From: Panicum virgatum
Taxonomy: Eukaryota > Streptophyta > Magnoliopsida > Poales > Poaceae
Length of the DNA: 64,000 nucleotides
Direction of reading: 5' to 3'
Assembly (NCBI RefSeq): GCF_016808335.1
Contig: NC_053149.1
Coordinates: 40,006,118 to 40,070,117, forward strand
How positions within the stretch are numbered: position 1 is the stretch's first letter; each line of letters opens with the position of its first letter. The position numbers and the translations under genes are program-made. Under the pieces are notes generated by a model. The model did not search any database and was not told the DNA's origin. It worked only from the letters and a program-made list of their open reading frames with translations. This document shows positions 22,528-33,307 of the stretch, piece by piece.

Positions 22528-23381
22528 TTTTATGTTGCCATACCCAAGAAAGCATAGTCTACCAAGAGAGGAACCTTGTAGAGCGGTTTAAATGGATAGC
22601 AAATGACTATCAGATTCTGAAAAGATTATGCTGTTATAGAAGTTCATGCAACTTGCAATGCTAAGCTGTTATGGTTAAATCATTACCAGTCTTGTTTCGT
22701 CATTGCCATATATCTTGAGACTTGAGGTGTGTATAACTGCATATGCTAGGTTCTCTCTTTCTGTTGTCTGTTTGCAAGTCAAGCCTTGTTGCTCCTGCCT
22801 GAATCCTGGTGCAAGGGCAGTGGATCTGGCTTAGTTTCAAGTGGGCATCAGTGTTAGCTGATCATTAGACATTAGCTGATAAAGATATGTTACGGCTAGT
22901 GTTAAATGGGGTGATGGCTCTAGTGCATGATAATATGATATTGTGTGATTAAGATGCACGTATGCTAAGTAATGACTAATAACAATCCTGGTCATTGTGA
23001 GAACGCTAGTCGCTAGGTGTGTTGATCTCTGGATTTCCATGTTTAGAGCAATGCTGCTGCAACCTGCGCAACACCGCGACCATGATGTACAAATAGAGTG
23101 GAAGTTCATCTAACAAGTAACAAATATGGGGAAGAAGTTCATCTGACCAATACAGGCCTGGTGGCACAGCTGAAGCAATAATCGCTGTGTTCTCAAACGA
23201 TCTTCACTTTTGTCAGCAAATTATACTCGTTGCCTTACAAGAACATAGCTCTGTCATTCTACTACACATTCTCAACCTGTTTGGGATATTTTGGTTAGGG
23301 TAGAATTTGATTGCGTGGTTGTGTGTTTCATCAAATTGTCAAGTACTTCATAACGGATATCGTCTAATTGGCATGCATACC
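22528..23381. other. SEC61-beta 3' UTR and intergenic
   Basis: The 3' UTR probably covers the first 200-300 bases. No further gene is seen. Confidence 0.4.
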
Positions 23382-23431
23382 AAGTTACCAACACCAGAAT
23401 TATTCAAAAAAAAAAGTTACCAACACCAGAA
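23382..23431. mobile_element. Vestigial A-tail insertion between 18-bp direct repeats
   Basis: AAGTTACCAACACCAGAA occurs at 23382-23399 and 23414-23431. The two copies flank 14 bases reading TTATTC then an A run. This is the footprint expected of an extremely 5'-truncated LINE or SINE copy, meaning only an A-tail plus the target duplication. Confidence 0.5.
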
Positions 23432-23517
23432 AAACGGCTAATCAAAAAACAAGTACCTGACGCATAAACAGCATTAGTCACCCAAGTTTATAGAAAGTCA
23501 GAAGTAGGAATACCATG

Positions 23518-23606
23518 TACTCCTACTTGTCGTTTTTGAATAAGATGAGTAGTCAAACTTGGTGTTAAAAATGTCAAACGAATTATAATTTGGAACGGAG
23601 GGAGTA
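23518..23606. mobile_element. Degenerate Stowaway-like fragment
   Basis: The right end GGAACGGAGGGAGTA is a Stowaway terminus. The left end TACTCCTACTTGTCG is a weak inverted match. Confidence 0.5.
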
Positions 23607-24373
23607 AATAACAAAATATACTCCAACTTATCACGTGCATTAGATCAAACTCGCCAAGAGTGAAACAAGCGTGACTCCTGCTAACAAGTGGATGAGGTCG
23701 AACACATACCAACTGCAGGTTTGAAGCTGGAAGAACGAATCACAATAGTGTGTTTGCAACAAAATCACATAGATAGGCTAAATTATTACATCTCAAGTGT
23801 AATCCGTAATCTCACCTTCCAAATAAACGTGTTTATATATGTTCTGATCAAACTGTTAAGAACTTAAAAATGGAGGTGGTAATCAATTATCATGCATATG
23901 AACACCAGAAAACACTTCATCGTTAACGACATGAGAACAAGGAACATCACGCAAAAAGATCAATACCAAGCAATGCGAACTGATCGCAAGCATCAGGGCT
24001 CCCCAGTAACAGAAAAGCTCACCACACCTCTCAAGTTGATTCAAGCTGCCACGAAATGGATCGAGGCATAAAACCTTTGTAAGAATACGATTTATGAAGT
24101 ACATATACCAAATCTGATGCAGCCCCAGGTGAGGAAGCAGTGACCAAAGAGGATTATAGGACTCATAAATCACAAGACACAGCACTTGCAAACAGAAATG
24201 GTTAACTGACTAGTTAAAGTGTATCTCAAGTAAACAGCATTCAATCCATTTTGACCACCAGCGATCAAGTGCATGTCAGCATGTAATTCTTTCACCACCA
24301 TTTGTGTTCGATCAAGCAGTTAATTTGTATTTTGTAAATATATGATAAAGAATAACTGCCACATCATTCTTCT
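23607..24373. other. Intergenic, no gene seen
   Basis: A 102-residue minus-strand open frame at 23883-24191 has no recognisable domain and a composition unlike grass coding sequence. Not called. Confidence 0.4.
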
Positions 24374-25689
24374 TTAGAGTATCTCCAGCCTAAGTCCCCA
24401 AACAGGCCCCCATCCCATTTTTTAGGAGTTTTGGGCTAAAACTCAACTCTAGTGGAGGCCCTATTTGGGCTCCCATTTTGCATGGGCCTCCAAATTGAAG
24501 GCCCAAGCCCCTGGAAATAGAGGCCTCCCATTTCCAATAAACGGATCGGCTTCTCCTTCTTCCTGCTCGCGACGCTGGCCTCTGCGCCGCCCCTCCCTGC
24601 GCGGCCGCCCACCCTGCGCGCCGCCCCTCCTTGCGCGCGCCCAGCACCGCGCCGTCTCCGCCTGCCGCCGCCGCCGCCGTCGCTGCCTACCACTGCGCCG
24701 TCTCCCACCGCGCCGTCTCTGTCGCCCCTCCATCTTCTCCATGGACAGATCCACGCAGGCGCCCCGTGCCATCTCCGGCGGCGGGCGGCCTCCCCGTCCG
24801 ACGATGGCTCCCCCGGAGAAGATGCGACGTCGTCCGTTCGTCGCACGCATCCCCGTTGTACCGCAAATCCTCCCGCTGACGGCCTTCCTCGTCGGCAAGA
24901 TCTGCCGTCTCCCGCCGGCGGCCTACCTTGTCAGCTCCCCAACGATGTGCTCGTTCCTCCACGCGGTCGTCAGACGTCCACCTTCATAGAGCCTCAAGGT
25001 GCTTCACCACCATTCTCCACCACCGCCATCTTTGACGCCCGCAGCACGGCATCATCGCCAGTACTCATGTACGAGGCCGCGGACGATGACTTCAGCTCCA
25101 CCCCAATAGTTGACTGGACGCCTGATTTCTCTGCAAATGTAAGGGGAAATATCCAAGAATCAGCTCAGTGCAAGATCAGCCATCAGGTAACCCATAATCC
25201 TTCATCGACTTTATAGGATCTTAAAGAACCAATATCCAGTAGTACTTGGCTTGATGAGTCACAATTGATGATAATGCCATATAATTAGTAAGTCCCAGTT
25301 TATAAAATGTGATCGTAGTTGCTTGCCAGATCTCTGCATTGCCGGAATGGCTTGGTTCTGTGGTCAGTCATAATCATCACATCAGGTCAACAATCAATTC
25401 AAGCTCGCATCATAAACTGGAACAGACCAAAAAAACACAGGCACACATCACTTTAGTTGCAAATTTTGCTACCACAAGTGGAAGGGCTATGAATTCATCT
25501 AGATGCACAAGCCTAGAGAGTTGCTCTTCTGGTCCAAATACAACGAAGCCAAGATTTGAAGTCTTAAAAACAAAGGACACAGACCAATGTAACACCTTGA
25601 TCATTTCATTATGTACCTTGCTGTTCCGCGAACCACACGAATATCTCCATGATGTCATAAACAAGTGCATGGTTCTGACATTTTCTCTT

Positions 25690-26740
25690 ATGCAGGACCC
25701 AAGGGCTTCTACCTCCCAGTCTTTCACAAACATGATGACACTGCACAATGATGCTGCAGTGGAATTACTGATGGTGTCATATCCCACTCCAAGTAGTGGA
25801 GGGAAAGGAGTATCAAGGCGAGGCAGTGGCTACATTCAATGTGAAGATATCCAGCTTTGCACATCTTGGATGAATATCAGCAATGACCCCATCGTCGGTA
25901 ATGAGCAGCCATCAAAAATTTATTGGAATAGGATTGCTGATGATTTCTACCAGAACAGAGACTTTGATTCCAATAGGTCTGCCAATTCTCTCGAGCATCG
26001 AATGGGAATCATACTGAAGGACTGCATGCTGTTCCAAGCATGCTATGAACAGATCGAGCGCCGTAATCCCAGCGGCGTCCCGTACCAAGAACATGTACTT
26101 GATCTCTGTTGTTGCTCCTATATCTTGTCATTGCTTTATATATATATTCCTTCTATTGCCGTAATCCCAGCTGCTATATCTCTGTTATTGCAGATGATTG
26201 AAGCTCAAGCAAGGTATGCTAGAGCTTCAAGTGGAAAAAGTTTCCAACTCATCCATTGTTGGCTCAAGGTGAGACATTGCGAGAAGTTCGCATCACTGAA
26301 ACAAAACAAGATGCCGAGTAGAAAGCAAGACGCTGCACCAGAGGGAGAAGAACAGCAAGAGGCCAGCCAAGGCCCTCCTTCCAAGAAAGCCCGACCTCCG
26401 GGTAGAAAGCAATCCAAAGACAAGCTAAAAAAATGAAGGAGATGACGAGTACAAGGATATGATGCAAAATTTGATGGTAATGAAGGCCGAGGAACATAAG
26501 ATGAAGAAAGAACGATGGGACAAAGATATGGCGCTCGAGCAGCGTAGGTTACAGATGGAGGAGCGGCGGCTGCAGTGGGAGCAGGAAAAGAAGATCATGT
26601 TCTGTGACATGACTACCATGGACGCTCATCAAAGGGCGTATGTCTTGGCGAAGAGAGCTCAAATAGCAAAGGAGACAAGTACTGCTGTAGTTGATAGTGC
26701 CGGTGCTAGTGTGGGCGACAGCAGGGAGAGCGTAGTGTAG
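25690..26740 (+). pseudogene. Harbinger-associated Myb-like / NAM-associated C-terminal domain protein
   Basis: The accessory DNA-binding protein of PIF/Harbinger elements, which normally works with the transposase. Exon A ends at 26094 and contains the Myb/SANT-like block (SGYIQCEDIQLCTSWMNIS, DPIVGNEQPSKIYWNRIADD). A 99-bp GT-AG intron at 26095-26193 follows. Exon B carries the hydrophobic FQLIHCWLKVRHCEKF motif, a basic KKARPPGRKQSKDKLKK segment and a long charged coiled coil typical of the NAM-associated domain (MALEQRRLQMEERRLQWEQE), ending at 26740. The frame is broken at about 26428-26434: a run of seven A makes AAA AAA TGA, while removing one A restores reading into the GDDEYKDMMQN block. 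So it is a pseudogene or carries a homopolymer sequencing error. A splice acceptor at 25695 and an upstream exon near 25000-25190 are possible; the true start is unclear. Confidence 0.85.
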
Positions 26741-27003
26741 GCGATGCTACTAGTGCTTGATAGCATGCTATCTGAATTATTTGTGTTGTAATGTACTAGT
26801 GCAGATATTTGAACTACTAGTGCTTGAACAGGATCTGCATTATTGAATCTGCACTATCACCTGTTGTGGTAGTGCTCAGACTATGTAATATTTCAGTTCA
26901 TGACTGAAACCTGAGACTTGCCAAAGCTGCCTGTGTGTAACAGCCTGTGTGACATTTTGAATGACCTGTTGTGGTACTTGCATTTTGAATGAAGCTCATC
27001 AGA

Positions 27004-27444
27004 TTAGTTCATCAAAAGATGCTCTGAGTTATCATTGCTAACTTGTTGTTGCACCATTTTTAGGAGATCACTGAAGACATCTTTAAATGCCATGATTGAA
27101 GATCTGACAACTGATAGATTGTTCTGAATATAATCAGATTGTCTGTAAGTTACATCTTCAGTTTCATCATGACACTTTAGAACAGGTATGTTGATTGGAT
27201 CTAGCAATATTTGTAACCAAGAGGACCCTGAAGAGCATGTAAGAACTTCACTGTCTATTATGTGCAACTTCCTATCGCAACTGAAATTCATGCCTGAAGG
27301 AAGAAGCATGCTGAACAATTGTTTACCCGTCCACAGAGAACCTTGAAAGTCCATAGATTTAACTACTGCTAGTGCTGGTGTTTTTGATACTGAAAGGCAT
27401 AGCATTTGAAGCTGCTGTAATTCAGATTTCTTTAGAAAAAACAT
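27004..27444 (-). pseudogene. Captured fragment of NRPD1 (RNA polymerase IV largest subunit)
   Basis: A 146-residue open frame antisense to the Myb-like gene. Residues ~14-72 (LSVSKTPALAVVKS, SLWTGKQLFSMLLPSG, SEVLTCSSGSSWLQ) correspond to the segment of plant NRPD1 where a WTG(K/Q)Q motif precedes the SEGS(A/S)WL motif. Residues ~73-146 (AFKDVFSDLLKMVQQQ, then SNDNS) match a region further along the same protein, just before the MINAGSKG motif. The intervening ~60 residues are missing and the join is in frame. Pol IV makes the precursors of the siRNAs that silence transposons. This fragment lacks the catalytic DFDGD site and cannot be a polymerase. The family assignment rests on recalled homologues. 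Confidence 0.72.
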
Positions 27445-27897
27445 CTGTACTTGTTAACAAATGTGCAGCAGCAAGAGAGTCAAGTGTTAATGACACCAAA
27501 CTTCGACCATCTTGCATATTCAACAGCTGCTGGTGTAAGTTGAATGAGCAGAAACCTATTTACAGCATACAAAGAAGCATATAGAAAAGTTGCAGGACAT
27601 ATTGATGAGAAAAACTGGGGATAATAAACAGCTGAGTATCAGCTAAAATCATGATATCCACAAACAGCTAAAATCCCATTAATTGAGGTAACTTTTACAA
27701 AGAAAATTAACTCCACCATCAGCATGGCAGAGTATCAGACCCATGAGTCAACAACACACTTCATTATCAAATTGAGTAGATTTTCAAACTGAGTAGATAA
27801 TAAACTGTGTAGATTTTCAAAACTGATGGTCATTATCAGTCACATTTACAACACTGAGTAGATTTTCAAACTGAGTAGATAATAAAAAGATTCTCAT

Positions 27898-28143
27898 TTA
27901 CAACACTTCATTATCAAAGGATGACGTCTTTTCTTGCTGCTTGTTGTGCCCTCTGGAGTACCCCCAAAGCGCGGAGGCGCTTGTGCTGGCGTCGGCGCTG
28001 TTCAAGTGGCTACGGCCCCTGTCGACCCTGCTGAATTCCTGGTTGCTGTTGCTGGGTATAGAATCTGAACAGTCGACTTCGTCCTCGTCGTCGAATAAAT
28101 CGAACTCCATCTGTGTGTAGATCTTCTTGATCACATCCTCCAT
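27898..28143 (-). CDS. Small acidic ORF of unknown origin inside the Harbinger element
   Basis: An 81-residue frame starting MEDVIKKIYTQMEFDLFDDE, followed by a Ser/Asn-rich tail. I do not recognise it. It lies upstream of the NRPD1 fragment on the same strand, so it could be a first exon of a chimeric transcript or an independent captured piece. Support is only the coding-like composition. Confidence 0.25.
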   Translation of the reverse strand: MEDVIKKIYTQMEFDLFDDEDEVDCSDSIPSNSNQEFSRVDRGRSHLNSADASTSASALWGYSRGHNKQQEKTSSFDNEVL

Positions 28144-29298
28144 GGAATTGATGTACCTGAAAAAGCATTGGAGATTTCACTTACAGACTGAAGCAGATCC
28201 CGATTCCCAACCAACACAATCAGTTTTTAGCTTTACATAACAGAGATATACTTGCAGTTGCAGAGGACAGAACTACAGATACTATTTTGGCTTAAAGCAT
28301 AAAACTTGCTTATGGCAAAGGAAGCAGTATGAAATATGAATGTGCACTATAGAAGTGTGCAACAAATTAAAATGAATTTGTGCTTGACCTGATACTGGAC
28401 TTTTCTTTCAAATAAATGGCAGACTTGCACTTTTGCTGTGCATAAATGAAATTGCCTCTCCTAGGATTGGTAGCAAGTTTAACTTTCAGTGCACCGTGCA
28501 TGAATAAAATTACATGAACTCCAACACTAAAATTCACTAATATTCACAAAGATAGTCTCTAGTAAACAACATTGGGATGTTGAAAGCACAGAAATTAATC
28601 ATATCTGGACTTTATGGTCTTTTCAGCATACTCAAGAATACTGTCAGACTGAAATGAATCCCCTTGGAGATTGATATCAATAAACTGAAAAAGCAAGCAG
28701 ATCTCTTTTATCATTTTCTTTTTTGAACCTTCCTCTATAGCAGATCCAAGTTCATGGCTCATTTGTGCTCACGATCTTTAGGTACAGAAGAATGTGAAGA
28801 ATGTCAACTCATTAAAGACCAAACGAAATCACACAAACCTGTGTAGTGGATGACGAGTCTCGTGGGGGCCTGCGGTGGCGCCGCTGATGCTTGCGCCTGC
28901 GGCGGGCTCGGCGGTCCAGCGCGTGGCCGGCGGCGGCGCCGCCGCCGCTGTTGCTGCTTTGCGCCTGCGGCAGGGTTGGCGGCCGGGGCACGGGCAAGGC
29001 GTCGGGGGCGGCGGGCTTGGCGGCCGGGCGACGGCGCGATGGGCAAGGCGTCGGGGGCGCCGGGCTTGGCGGCCGGGGACGGCGTGACGGGCGGGGCGCC
29101 GATCTTGGCGGCCGCGGGACAGCCAAGGTGTCGGGGGAGAACGGACTATCACTGCCAGTGGGTCCCACAAATTTGCAGGCCAGAATTTGAGAGGCTCATT
29201 GGAGTTGGGCTCTGATTTAAGCCCTCAATTTTTACAGATGGACTCCTATTTAGAGAAATAGGGGGCTGATTTTGAGAGGCCCACTAGAGATGCTCTTA

Positions 29299-30067
29299 CA
29301 TCCCTACATTACATTCCCCCATTTTATCTAACATATATACCTGCCTAGGTAAGCACATGGTCACATGGAAAAGGAGCAGTAACTGATTAACATGTCATCT
29401 GGATAAACTTATTAACATGTTTACGAACACATCATGACCACTTTGATAACATTCTCTATGCGATCGCTCCCATAAACAATTTGGAACCATAGAAAGGTAG
29501 ACCAATACCGAGCCTGCACAAACATCTAAGAACTTAGAAAGCACAAGAATTTTAGAACACACTGATAACACAACAGAACTCGACCCTTGGGTGGATTGTC
29601 GTTGCCCAAAAAAAGGATCAAGTGTGACATAAAACCCGCAGCCCAGCCTGTATAAATGCATCATGACGGCAATGCTAAAAAAGATCCATGGAAGAAGGAA
29701 CAGACAAATTAGGAATTAGGACACATAAATCACAGGAATTGCAAACACAAATAATTGAACCACATCTTCAATAACAAAGCATTGGTCTCCCATTTCCATT
29801 CCAAATGTCCCCAGCCATCAGGTGCACATCAAACACATGATTCCATCACTGCATAGTGCATACTGGTTCGTTGCTACTACTACTGCGGCTACTACTACTA
29901 GTACCATATCAAGCCAGAATTTGCATCTGCATTGCAGATATACGCCACAACTACTGATACCTTGCTACATCGTATTGATACTGAAGGATGATCATACCAA
30001 CAAACGTGCGTGACGGAGCAAATTAAACGCAGCAGCAAAACTGAACGAACGATGTGCAGAGCCAAGT
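29299..30067. other. Intergenic, no gene seen
   Basis: Ordinary AT-rich sequence. It may include the 3' UTR of the minus-strand gene that follows. Confidence 0.35.
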
Positions 30068-31134
30068 TCAGATCATGACCACTAGTGAGACAGGACGGCA
30101 GCAGGGCGCACCATACGAACCCCCGCAACAGCTGGCTTGGCGCTCGACGATCCGACGACGCCGATGGGGTCGCCGCGAGCTTCTGGAGGCAGCGGGCCGC
30201 GATCTCGAAGCAGAGGTACGCGTCGCGGGTCGCGTACGCCCACTCCTCCTCGCCCAGGTAGTAGCTGCCCCAGTTCGCCTCAGGCGCATCTCCGGCCCGA
30301 GCGCCACCCGCGCCATGCGCTCGAGGCTGAGGCCCCTGAGGCCCTGACCACCTTGGGCGGCCGCCACGTCCGCCCGAGGTTGTTGAGCCTCTCCTCCTCG
30401 TCGGTGTCGTACTCGTCCCGCTGGGCCTTGGCCTTCTCCCTCTTGAGCGCCGCCTTCCCCATCCAGTACCTGGCGGGCTTCTTCACGTCCAGCAGCCTCT
30501 CCTCGCGCTCCACCCCGGCGGCTTCCCCGTACGCGAGCGCGAACAGATCCGTGAGCTCCTCCGGCCACGCCACGTGCAGGCCCCACTCCTTGGCCAGCTT
30601 CCTCGTGACCTCCCGGGCGCCGAAGCAGGCGACGGTGATGCGGTTGTCGTCCAGGAACGCGCGGAGCTGGTTCATGTGGTTGCAGTCGAAGTCGAGCTGG
30701 TGGTCGGCGGCGTAGGCGGGCTTGCCGACGCGGTAGCCGAACGCTTCGGGGCTGTAGACGAGGGCGCGGGAGCCGCCGAGGCAGAGCGCGAGGCAGCGGA
30801 TCGGGTTGCGGTGGTCGTTGGGGCGGAAGCCGGTGCGGTGGCTCTTCCTCCAGCCGCGGTCCCGGTCCGCGGGGTCGCGGCCGCGCAGCGCGACGAGGCC
30901 CGTGACGAGGGGCGCGCGGAGGCGGCGGCCCCGGGCGGAGGCGGAGGATTCGGCGAGCCAGCGCTTGGTGACCTCGTCGCTCTCGGAGAAGGTGGTCTCG
31001 ACGGCGGCCAGGCCGCGGCCGATCCGGAGGACGCCGACGTCGCCGTCGTCGAGGAGGTCGTCGTCGCGCCTCCACCAGCAGCGGGGGTTGGAGGGGATCT
31101 CCCTCGTCAGGGTGATCTCGACAGGCCCCTTCAT
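30068..31134 (-). pseudogene. 3'-5' exonuclease-fold (RNase D/WRN-like) protein, frameshifted
   Basis: Reads from the ATG at 31134 (MKGPVEITLTREIPSNPRCW). It continues through an RNase H/exonuclease-like body: CLALCLGGSRALVYSPEAF, MNQLRAFLDDNRITVACFGA and GLHVAWPEELTDLFALAYGE. The frame then changes near 30374 (into AAAQGGQGLRGLSLERMARV) and again near 30293 (into WGSYYLGEEEWAYATRDAYL, then CFEIAARCLQKL). Both jumps look like small deletions in GC-rich sequence, because the continuation is conserved in another frame each time. The C-terminal YxxxD motif of the fold (YATRD) is present, but the usual first acidic DxE motif is not: that position reads RTGFRPNDH. It may therefore have lost nuclease chemistry before the frameshifts. 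A TATA box (TATAAAG, minus strand, 31274-31280) sits about 140 bp upstream of the ATG. Sequencing error cannot be excluded. Confidence 0.65.
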
Positions 31135-31590
31135 GGCGGCGGCGGCGGAAGGGGGAGGTGGGGAATGGGGTTTGGGGGTTTTGCGGCGTGGGGGAGGAGT
31201 TGGTTGTCGACTGGCTCGATGGCGTGGATGCCAGCCAGGCTTCGGAGAAGGAAGAGGGGAAAGCGGTGGGGGTCTTTATAGCAGGACCCGTGGCTCCACG
31301 TGTCTCGATCAGGAGCGTCCGGTTGCTCCCGGCGGTGCGACGGCGGGTGCGTCGTCGGGGCAGGCAAGCCGCGATTGACTAGAAGGTGGGGCTGCCTGGC
31401 CTGGCGTTGCGGACGTTGCCCGAGATTGGGCTGGGCTGGTTTGTTTTGAGCGGAACCACAACACACATTTACCAGTGTGAATTTTTGTTCACCAAAACTA
31501 GGCAAATTGGCAACAAACTTGGTGGGAATTGAGTCGTGTAGAATGCGATGGTCGGTCATGGAAACCGTAAATCTTTTCACCTTTTGGTGA
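31135..31590. other. Upstream region of the exonuclease-like gene
   Basis: Contains the minus-strand TATA box at 31274-31280. No further gene is supported. Confidence 0.4.
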
Positions 31591-32094
31591 TTGGTGAATT
31601 GACGTATATCTGTACCAAGCAAGTCCGTTAAGAGCAAGGCTTATGCTCTAGCTTGCTGCCGACGGTAACAAAGGACACGTCAGCATTGCAAGGTGAGCTG
31701 GTGGTGGTGGACTCCGCTACTTTAATGATCTCTCTGCAGTATGAACCAATAGGAATCTAGGAATCCATGGTGAAGAGCTATGTGCCCGTTGTTCGCCGGC
31801 GTATATTGAGTCGCTAGCTTCCTTCTCTTTCCTCCTTTTGGTGAATTGACGTATATCTTGTGTTTGCACTAAGCAAGTCCGTTAAGAGCAAGGCTTATGC
31901 TCTCAGCCTACTGCCGGCGGTAACAAAAGACCCCGTCAGCATTGCAAGGTAAGCTGGTGGTGGTGGGTTCCGCTACTTTAATAATCTCTCTGCAGTATGA
32001 ACCAATAGGAATCTAGAAATCCATGGTGAAGGGCTATGCGCCCGCTGCTCGCCAGCGTATATGGAGTCTCTAGTTTTCTTCTCTTTCCTCCTTT
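31591..32094. repeat. Tandem direct duplication, two ~250-bp copies
   Basis: Copy 1 (about 31591-31837) and copy 2 (about 31838-32094) both run from TTGGTGAATTGACGTATATC, through GTTAAGAGCAAGGCTTATGC and TGCAGTATGAACCAATAGGA, to CTTCTCTTTCCTCC. They differ by scattered substitutions and a few small indels. Non-coding. Confidence 0.85.
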
Positions 32095-32570
32095 CTCTCC
32101 CTTCCATGTCAAATTCAGCTAGCTTTCAGCCACCCATAATACTTCTTTAAATCGCAGCAAAAATGGTTCCCTAAAAGGCAGCTAACGACTCAATAAAAGC
32201 TGGAGCAATGGAATAGAATAAATTGACTACTTGCTGCATGCAAATCACATTCTCAAATAGAATCACAATCAGGAAAAAAAAGAAGAGAAAATGGACAGGG
32301 AACAGATGAGAAAAATATTGGGGAACTGATAAACATAGATTGGGAAATAAATTATATCTTTCGATATGATAACCTAATTTATGAAGAACTCGTCTGCAAA
32401 TTTGACTGATCATATCTAAACTGCCTCCAGCATGGACACGCTTCTGCGACACAACGTCTCGCACTCACGCGCACGATCCTGTTGGCGGTTGGAACGGCCG
32501 TCGAAAGAAGCCGGAGAATGGCGCGGCTCTGTCCGATCCCGCAACGGAAAGCCGCACAGCAGCCGCCGCG

Positions 32571-33015
32571 ATGCCGCGCCGGAAGATCCAAAGATGGCCC
32601 TCATCGACAAGGCGGGGTCGCGGATGAGGACCCTTCAAGGGCAGGACGGAGGGGGTGAAGAAGAAGGCGCACGAGCTCTCGGCGCTCTGCGACGTCGACG
32701 TCATGGTCGTCTGCGCCGGCCCCGAAAGCGGCGCACCGGACGTGTGGGATTTCGGTAAAGCTGGGGTCATCGGCAGGCACCGCAGGCTGCCTACGAACAA
32801 GCGGGCCAAGCACACGCACCTCAACTACCTCAACGTTGAGCTGGGCAAGCAGAAGGCCAAGCTCGCCAAGAAGCGGCAGGAGGGGCCCAAGAAGATGGCG
32901 TCGCCCGGCGAGGCGTTATTGAAGGGCATGAACCTGGAGGAGCTGCTCGGGTCCATCGACGCGGCGCTGCTGGCCACGGCGCAGAGGCGGAAGGCGCTAG
33001 CCATGCCGGATGATT
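32571..33015 (+). pseudogene. Type I (M-gamma-like) MADS-box gene, disrupted
   Basis: The start ATG at 32571 gives MPRRKIQ, the normal beginning of M-gamma MADS proteins. Two extra bases then shift the frame, so the MALIDKAGSRMRTL segment is read in another frame. A further extra base near 32635 restores the original frame at GRTEGVKKKAHELSALCD. In the starting frame a TGA interrupts between the two shifts. Beyond that the gene is clean: CDVDVMVVCAG, RLPTNKRAKHTHLNYLN, an ELGKQKAKLAKK coiled stretch and a GMNLEELLGSIDAALLATAQ end. At 33016, right after codons for MPDD, a TRIM-like LTR begins and the frame runs into it. MADS proteins are dimeric DNA-binding regulators; this copy has a broken DNA-binding domain and a replaced C-terminus. 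Confidence 0.85.
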
Positions 33016-33307
33016 TGTCACGGACCCTCTGTTGGCGCCAGTTAGCTGCTCAGGTTTGGTGCCACCTTGCCTATGGAAGGAGGCCATGTCCCATTTATAA
33101 GGGAGACTATCCCTCTCCTATCAATCCGGGCTTTTGGGAGGAAGTGGGCTCTTGCCTTGTAAGTGAGCCATGTGCACATAAACGTCTGGACATATGGACA
33201 AGTGTTGGGTTGGGCCTGAGTGGATGCTAACATTTGGTATTAGAGCTAGGCATTGCCATGCCAGCCTGGAGGCCAGGCGGGCTTCCCAGGGGATGGAATG
33301 AATGGAA
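33016..33307 (+). mobile_element. TRIM-like LTR unit: 217-bp LTR, primer-binding site and short internal region
   Basis: The LTR spans 33016-33232, starting TGTCACGGACCCTCTG and ending GGATGCTAACA. A primer-binding site (TGGTATTAGAGCTAGG, 33235-33250) resembling the initiator-tRNA complement follows. Only about 75 bases later a purine-rich tract (GGGGATGGAATGAATGGAA) abuts a new TGTCACGGACCCTC at 33308. That is the layout of a terminal-repeat retrotransposon in miniature with no coding capacity. Instead of a normal second LTR, a tandem array starts there. It inserted into the MADS-box gene. Confidence 0.65.

Larger units (their letters stand above)
24377..29295. mobile_element. PIF/Harbinger DNA transposon, 4.9 kb, non-autonomous, with captured gene fragment
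   Basis: The ends are inverted: GAGTATCTCCAGCC at the left and, reverse-complemented, GAGCATCTCTAGTGG at the right. TTA duplications lie at 24374-24376 and 29296-29298, as expected for PIF/Harbinger. Subterminal sequence on both sides shares GGCCC, TTGGGCT and AGGAGT motifs. Inside are GC-rich flanks (24540-25000 and 28850-29130), a plus-strand Myb-like/NAM-associated ORF, and a minus-strand NRPD1-derived segment. The DDE transposase of this superfamily is not found in any frame, so the copy would depend on a helper. Confidence 0.85.

Noticed and set aside
23883..24191. 102-residue minus-strand ORF
   Set aside because: No domain, no coding-like composition and no splice support.
25410..25787. 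125-residue minus-strand ORF in the Harbinger element
   Set aside because: Antisense to the region leading into the Myb-like exon, with no transposase motif. Not evidence for the missing DDE protein.
28804..29215. Pro/Arg-rich and Gly-rich ORFs near the right end of the Harbinger element
   Set aside because: Built from repeated GGCGGGCTTGGCGGCCGG-like words, open on both strands.
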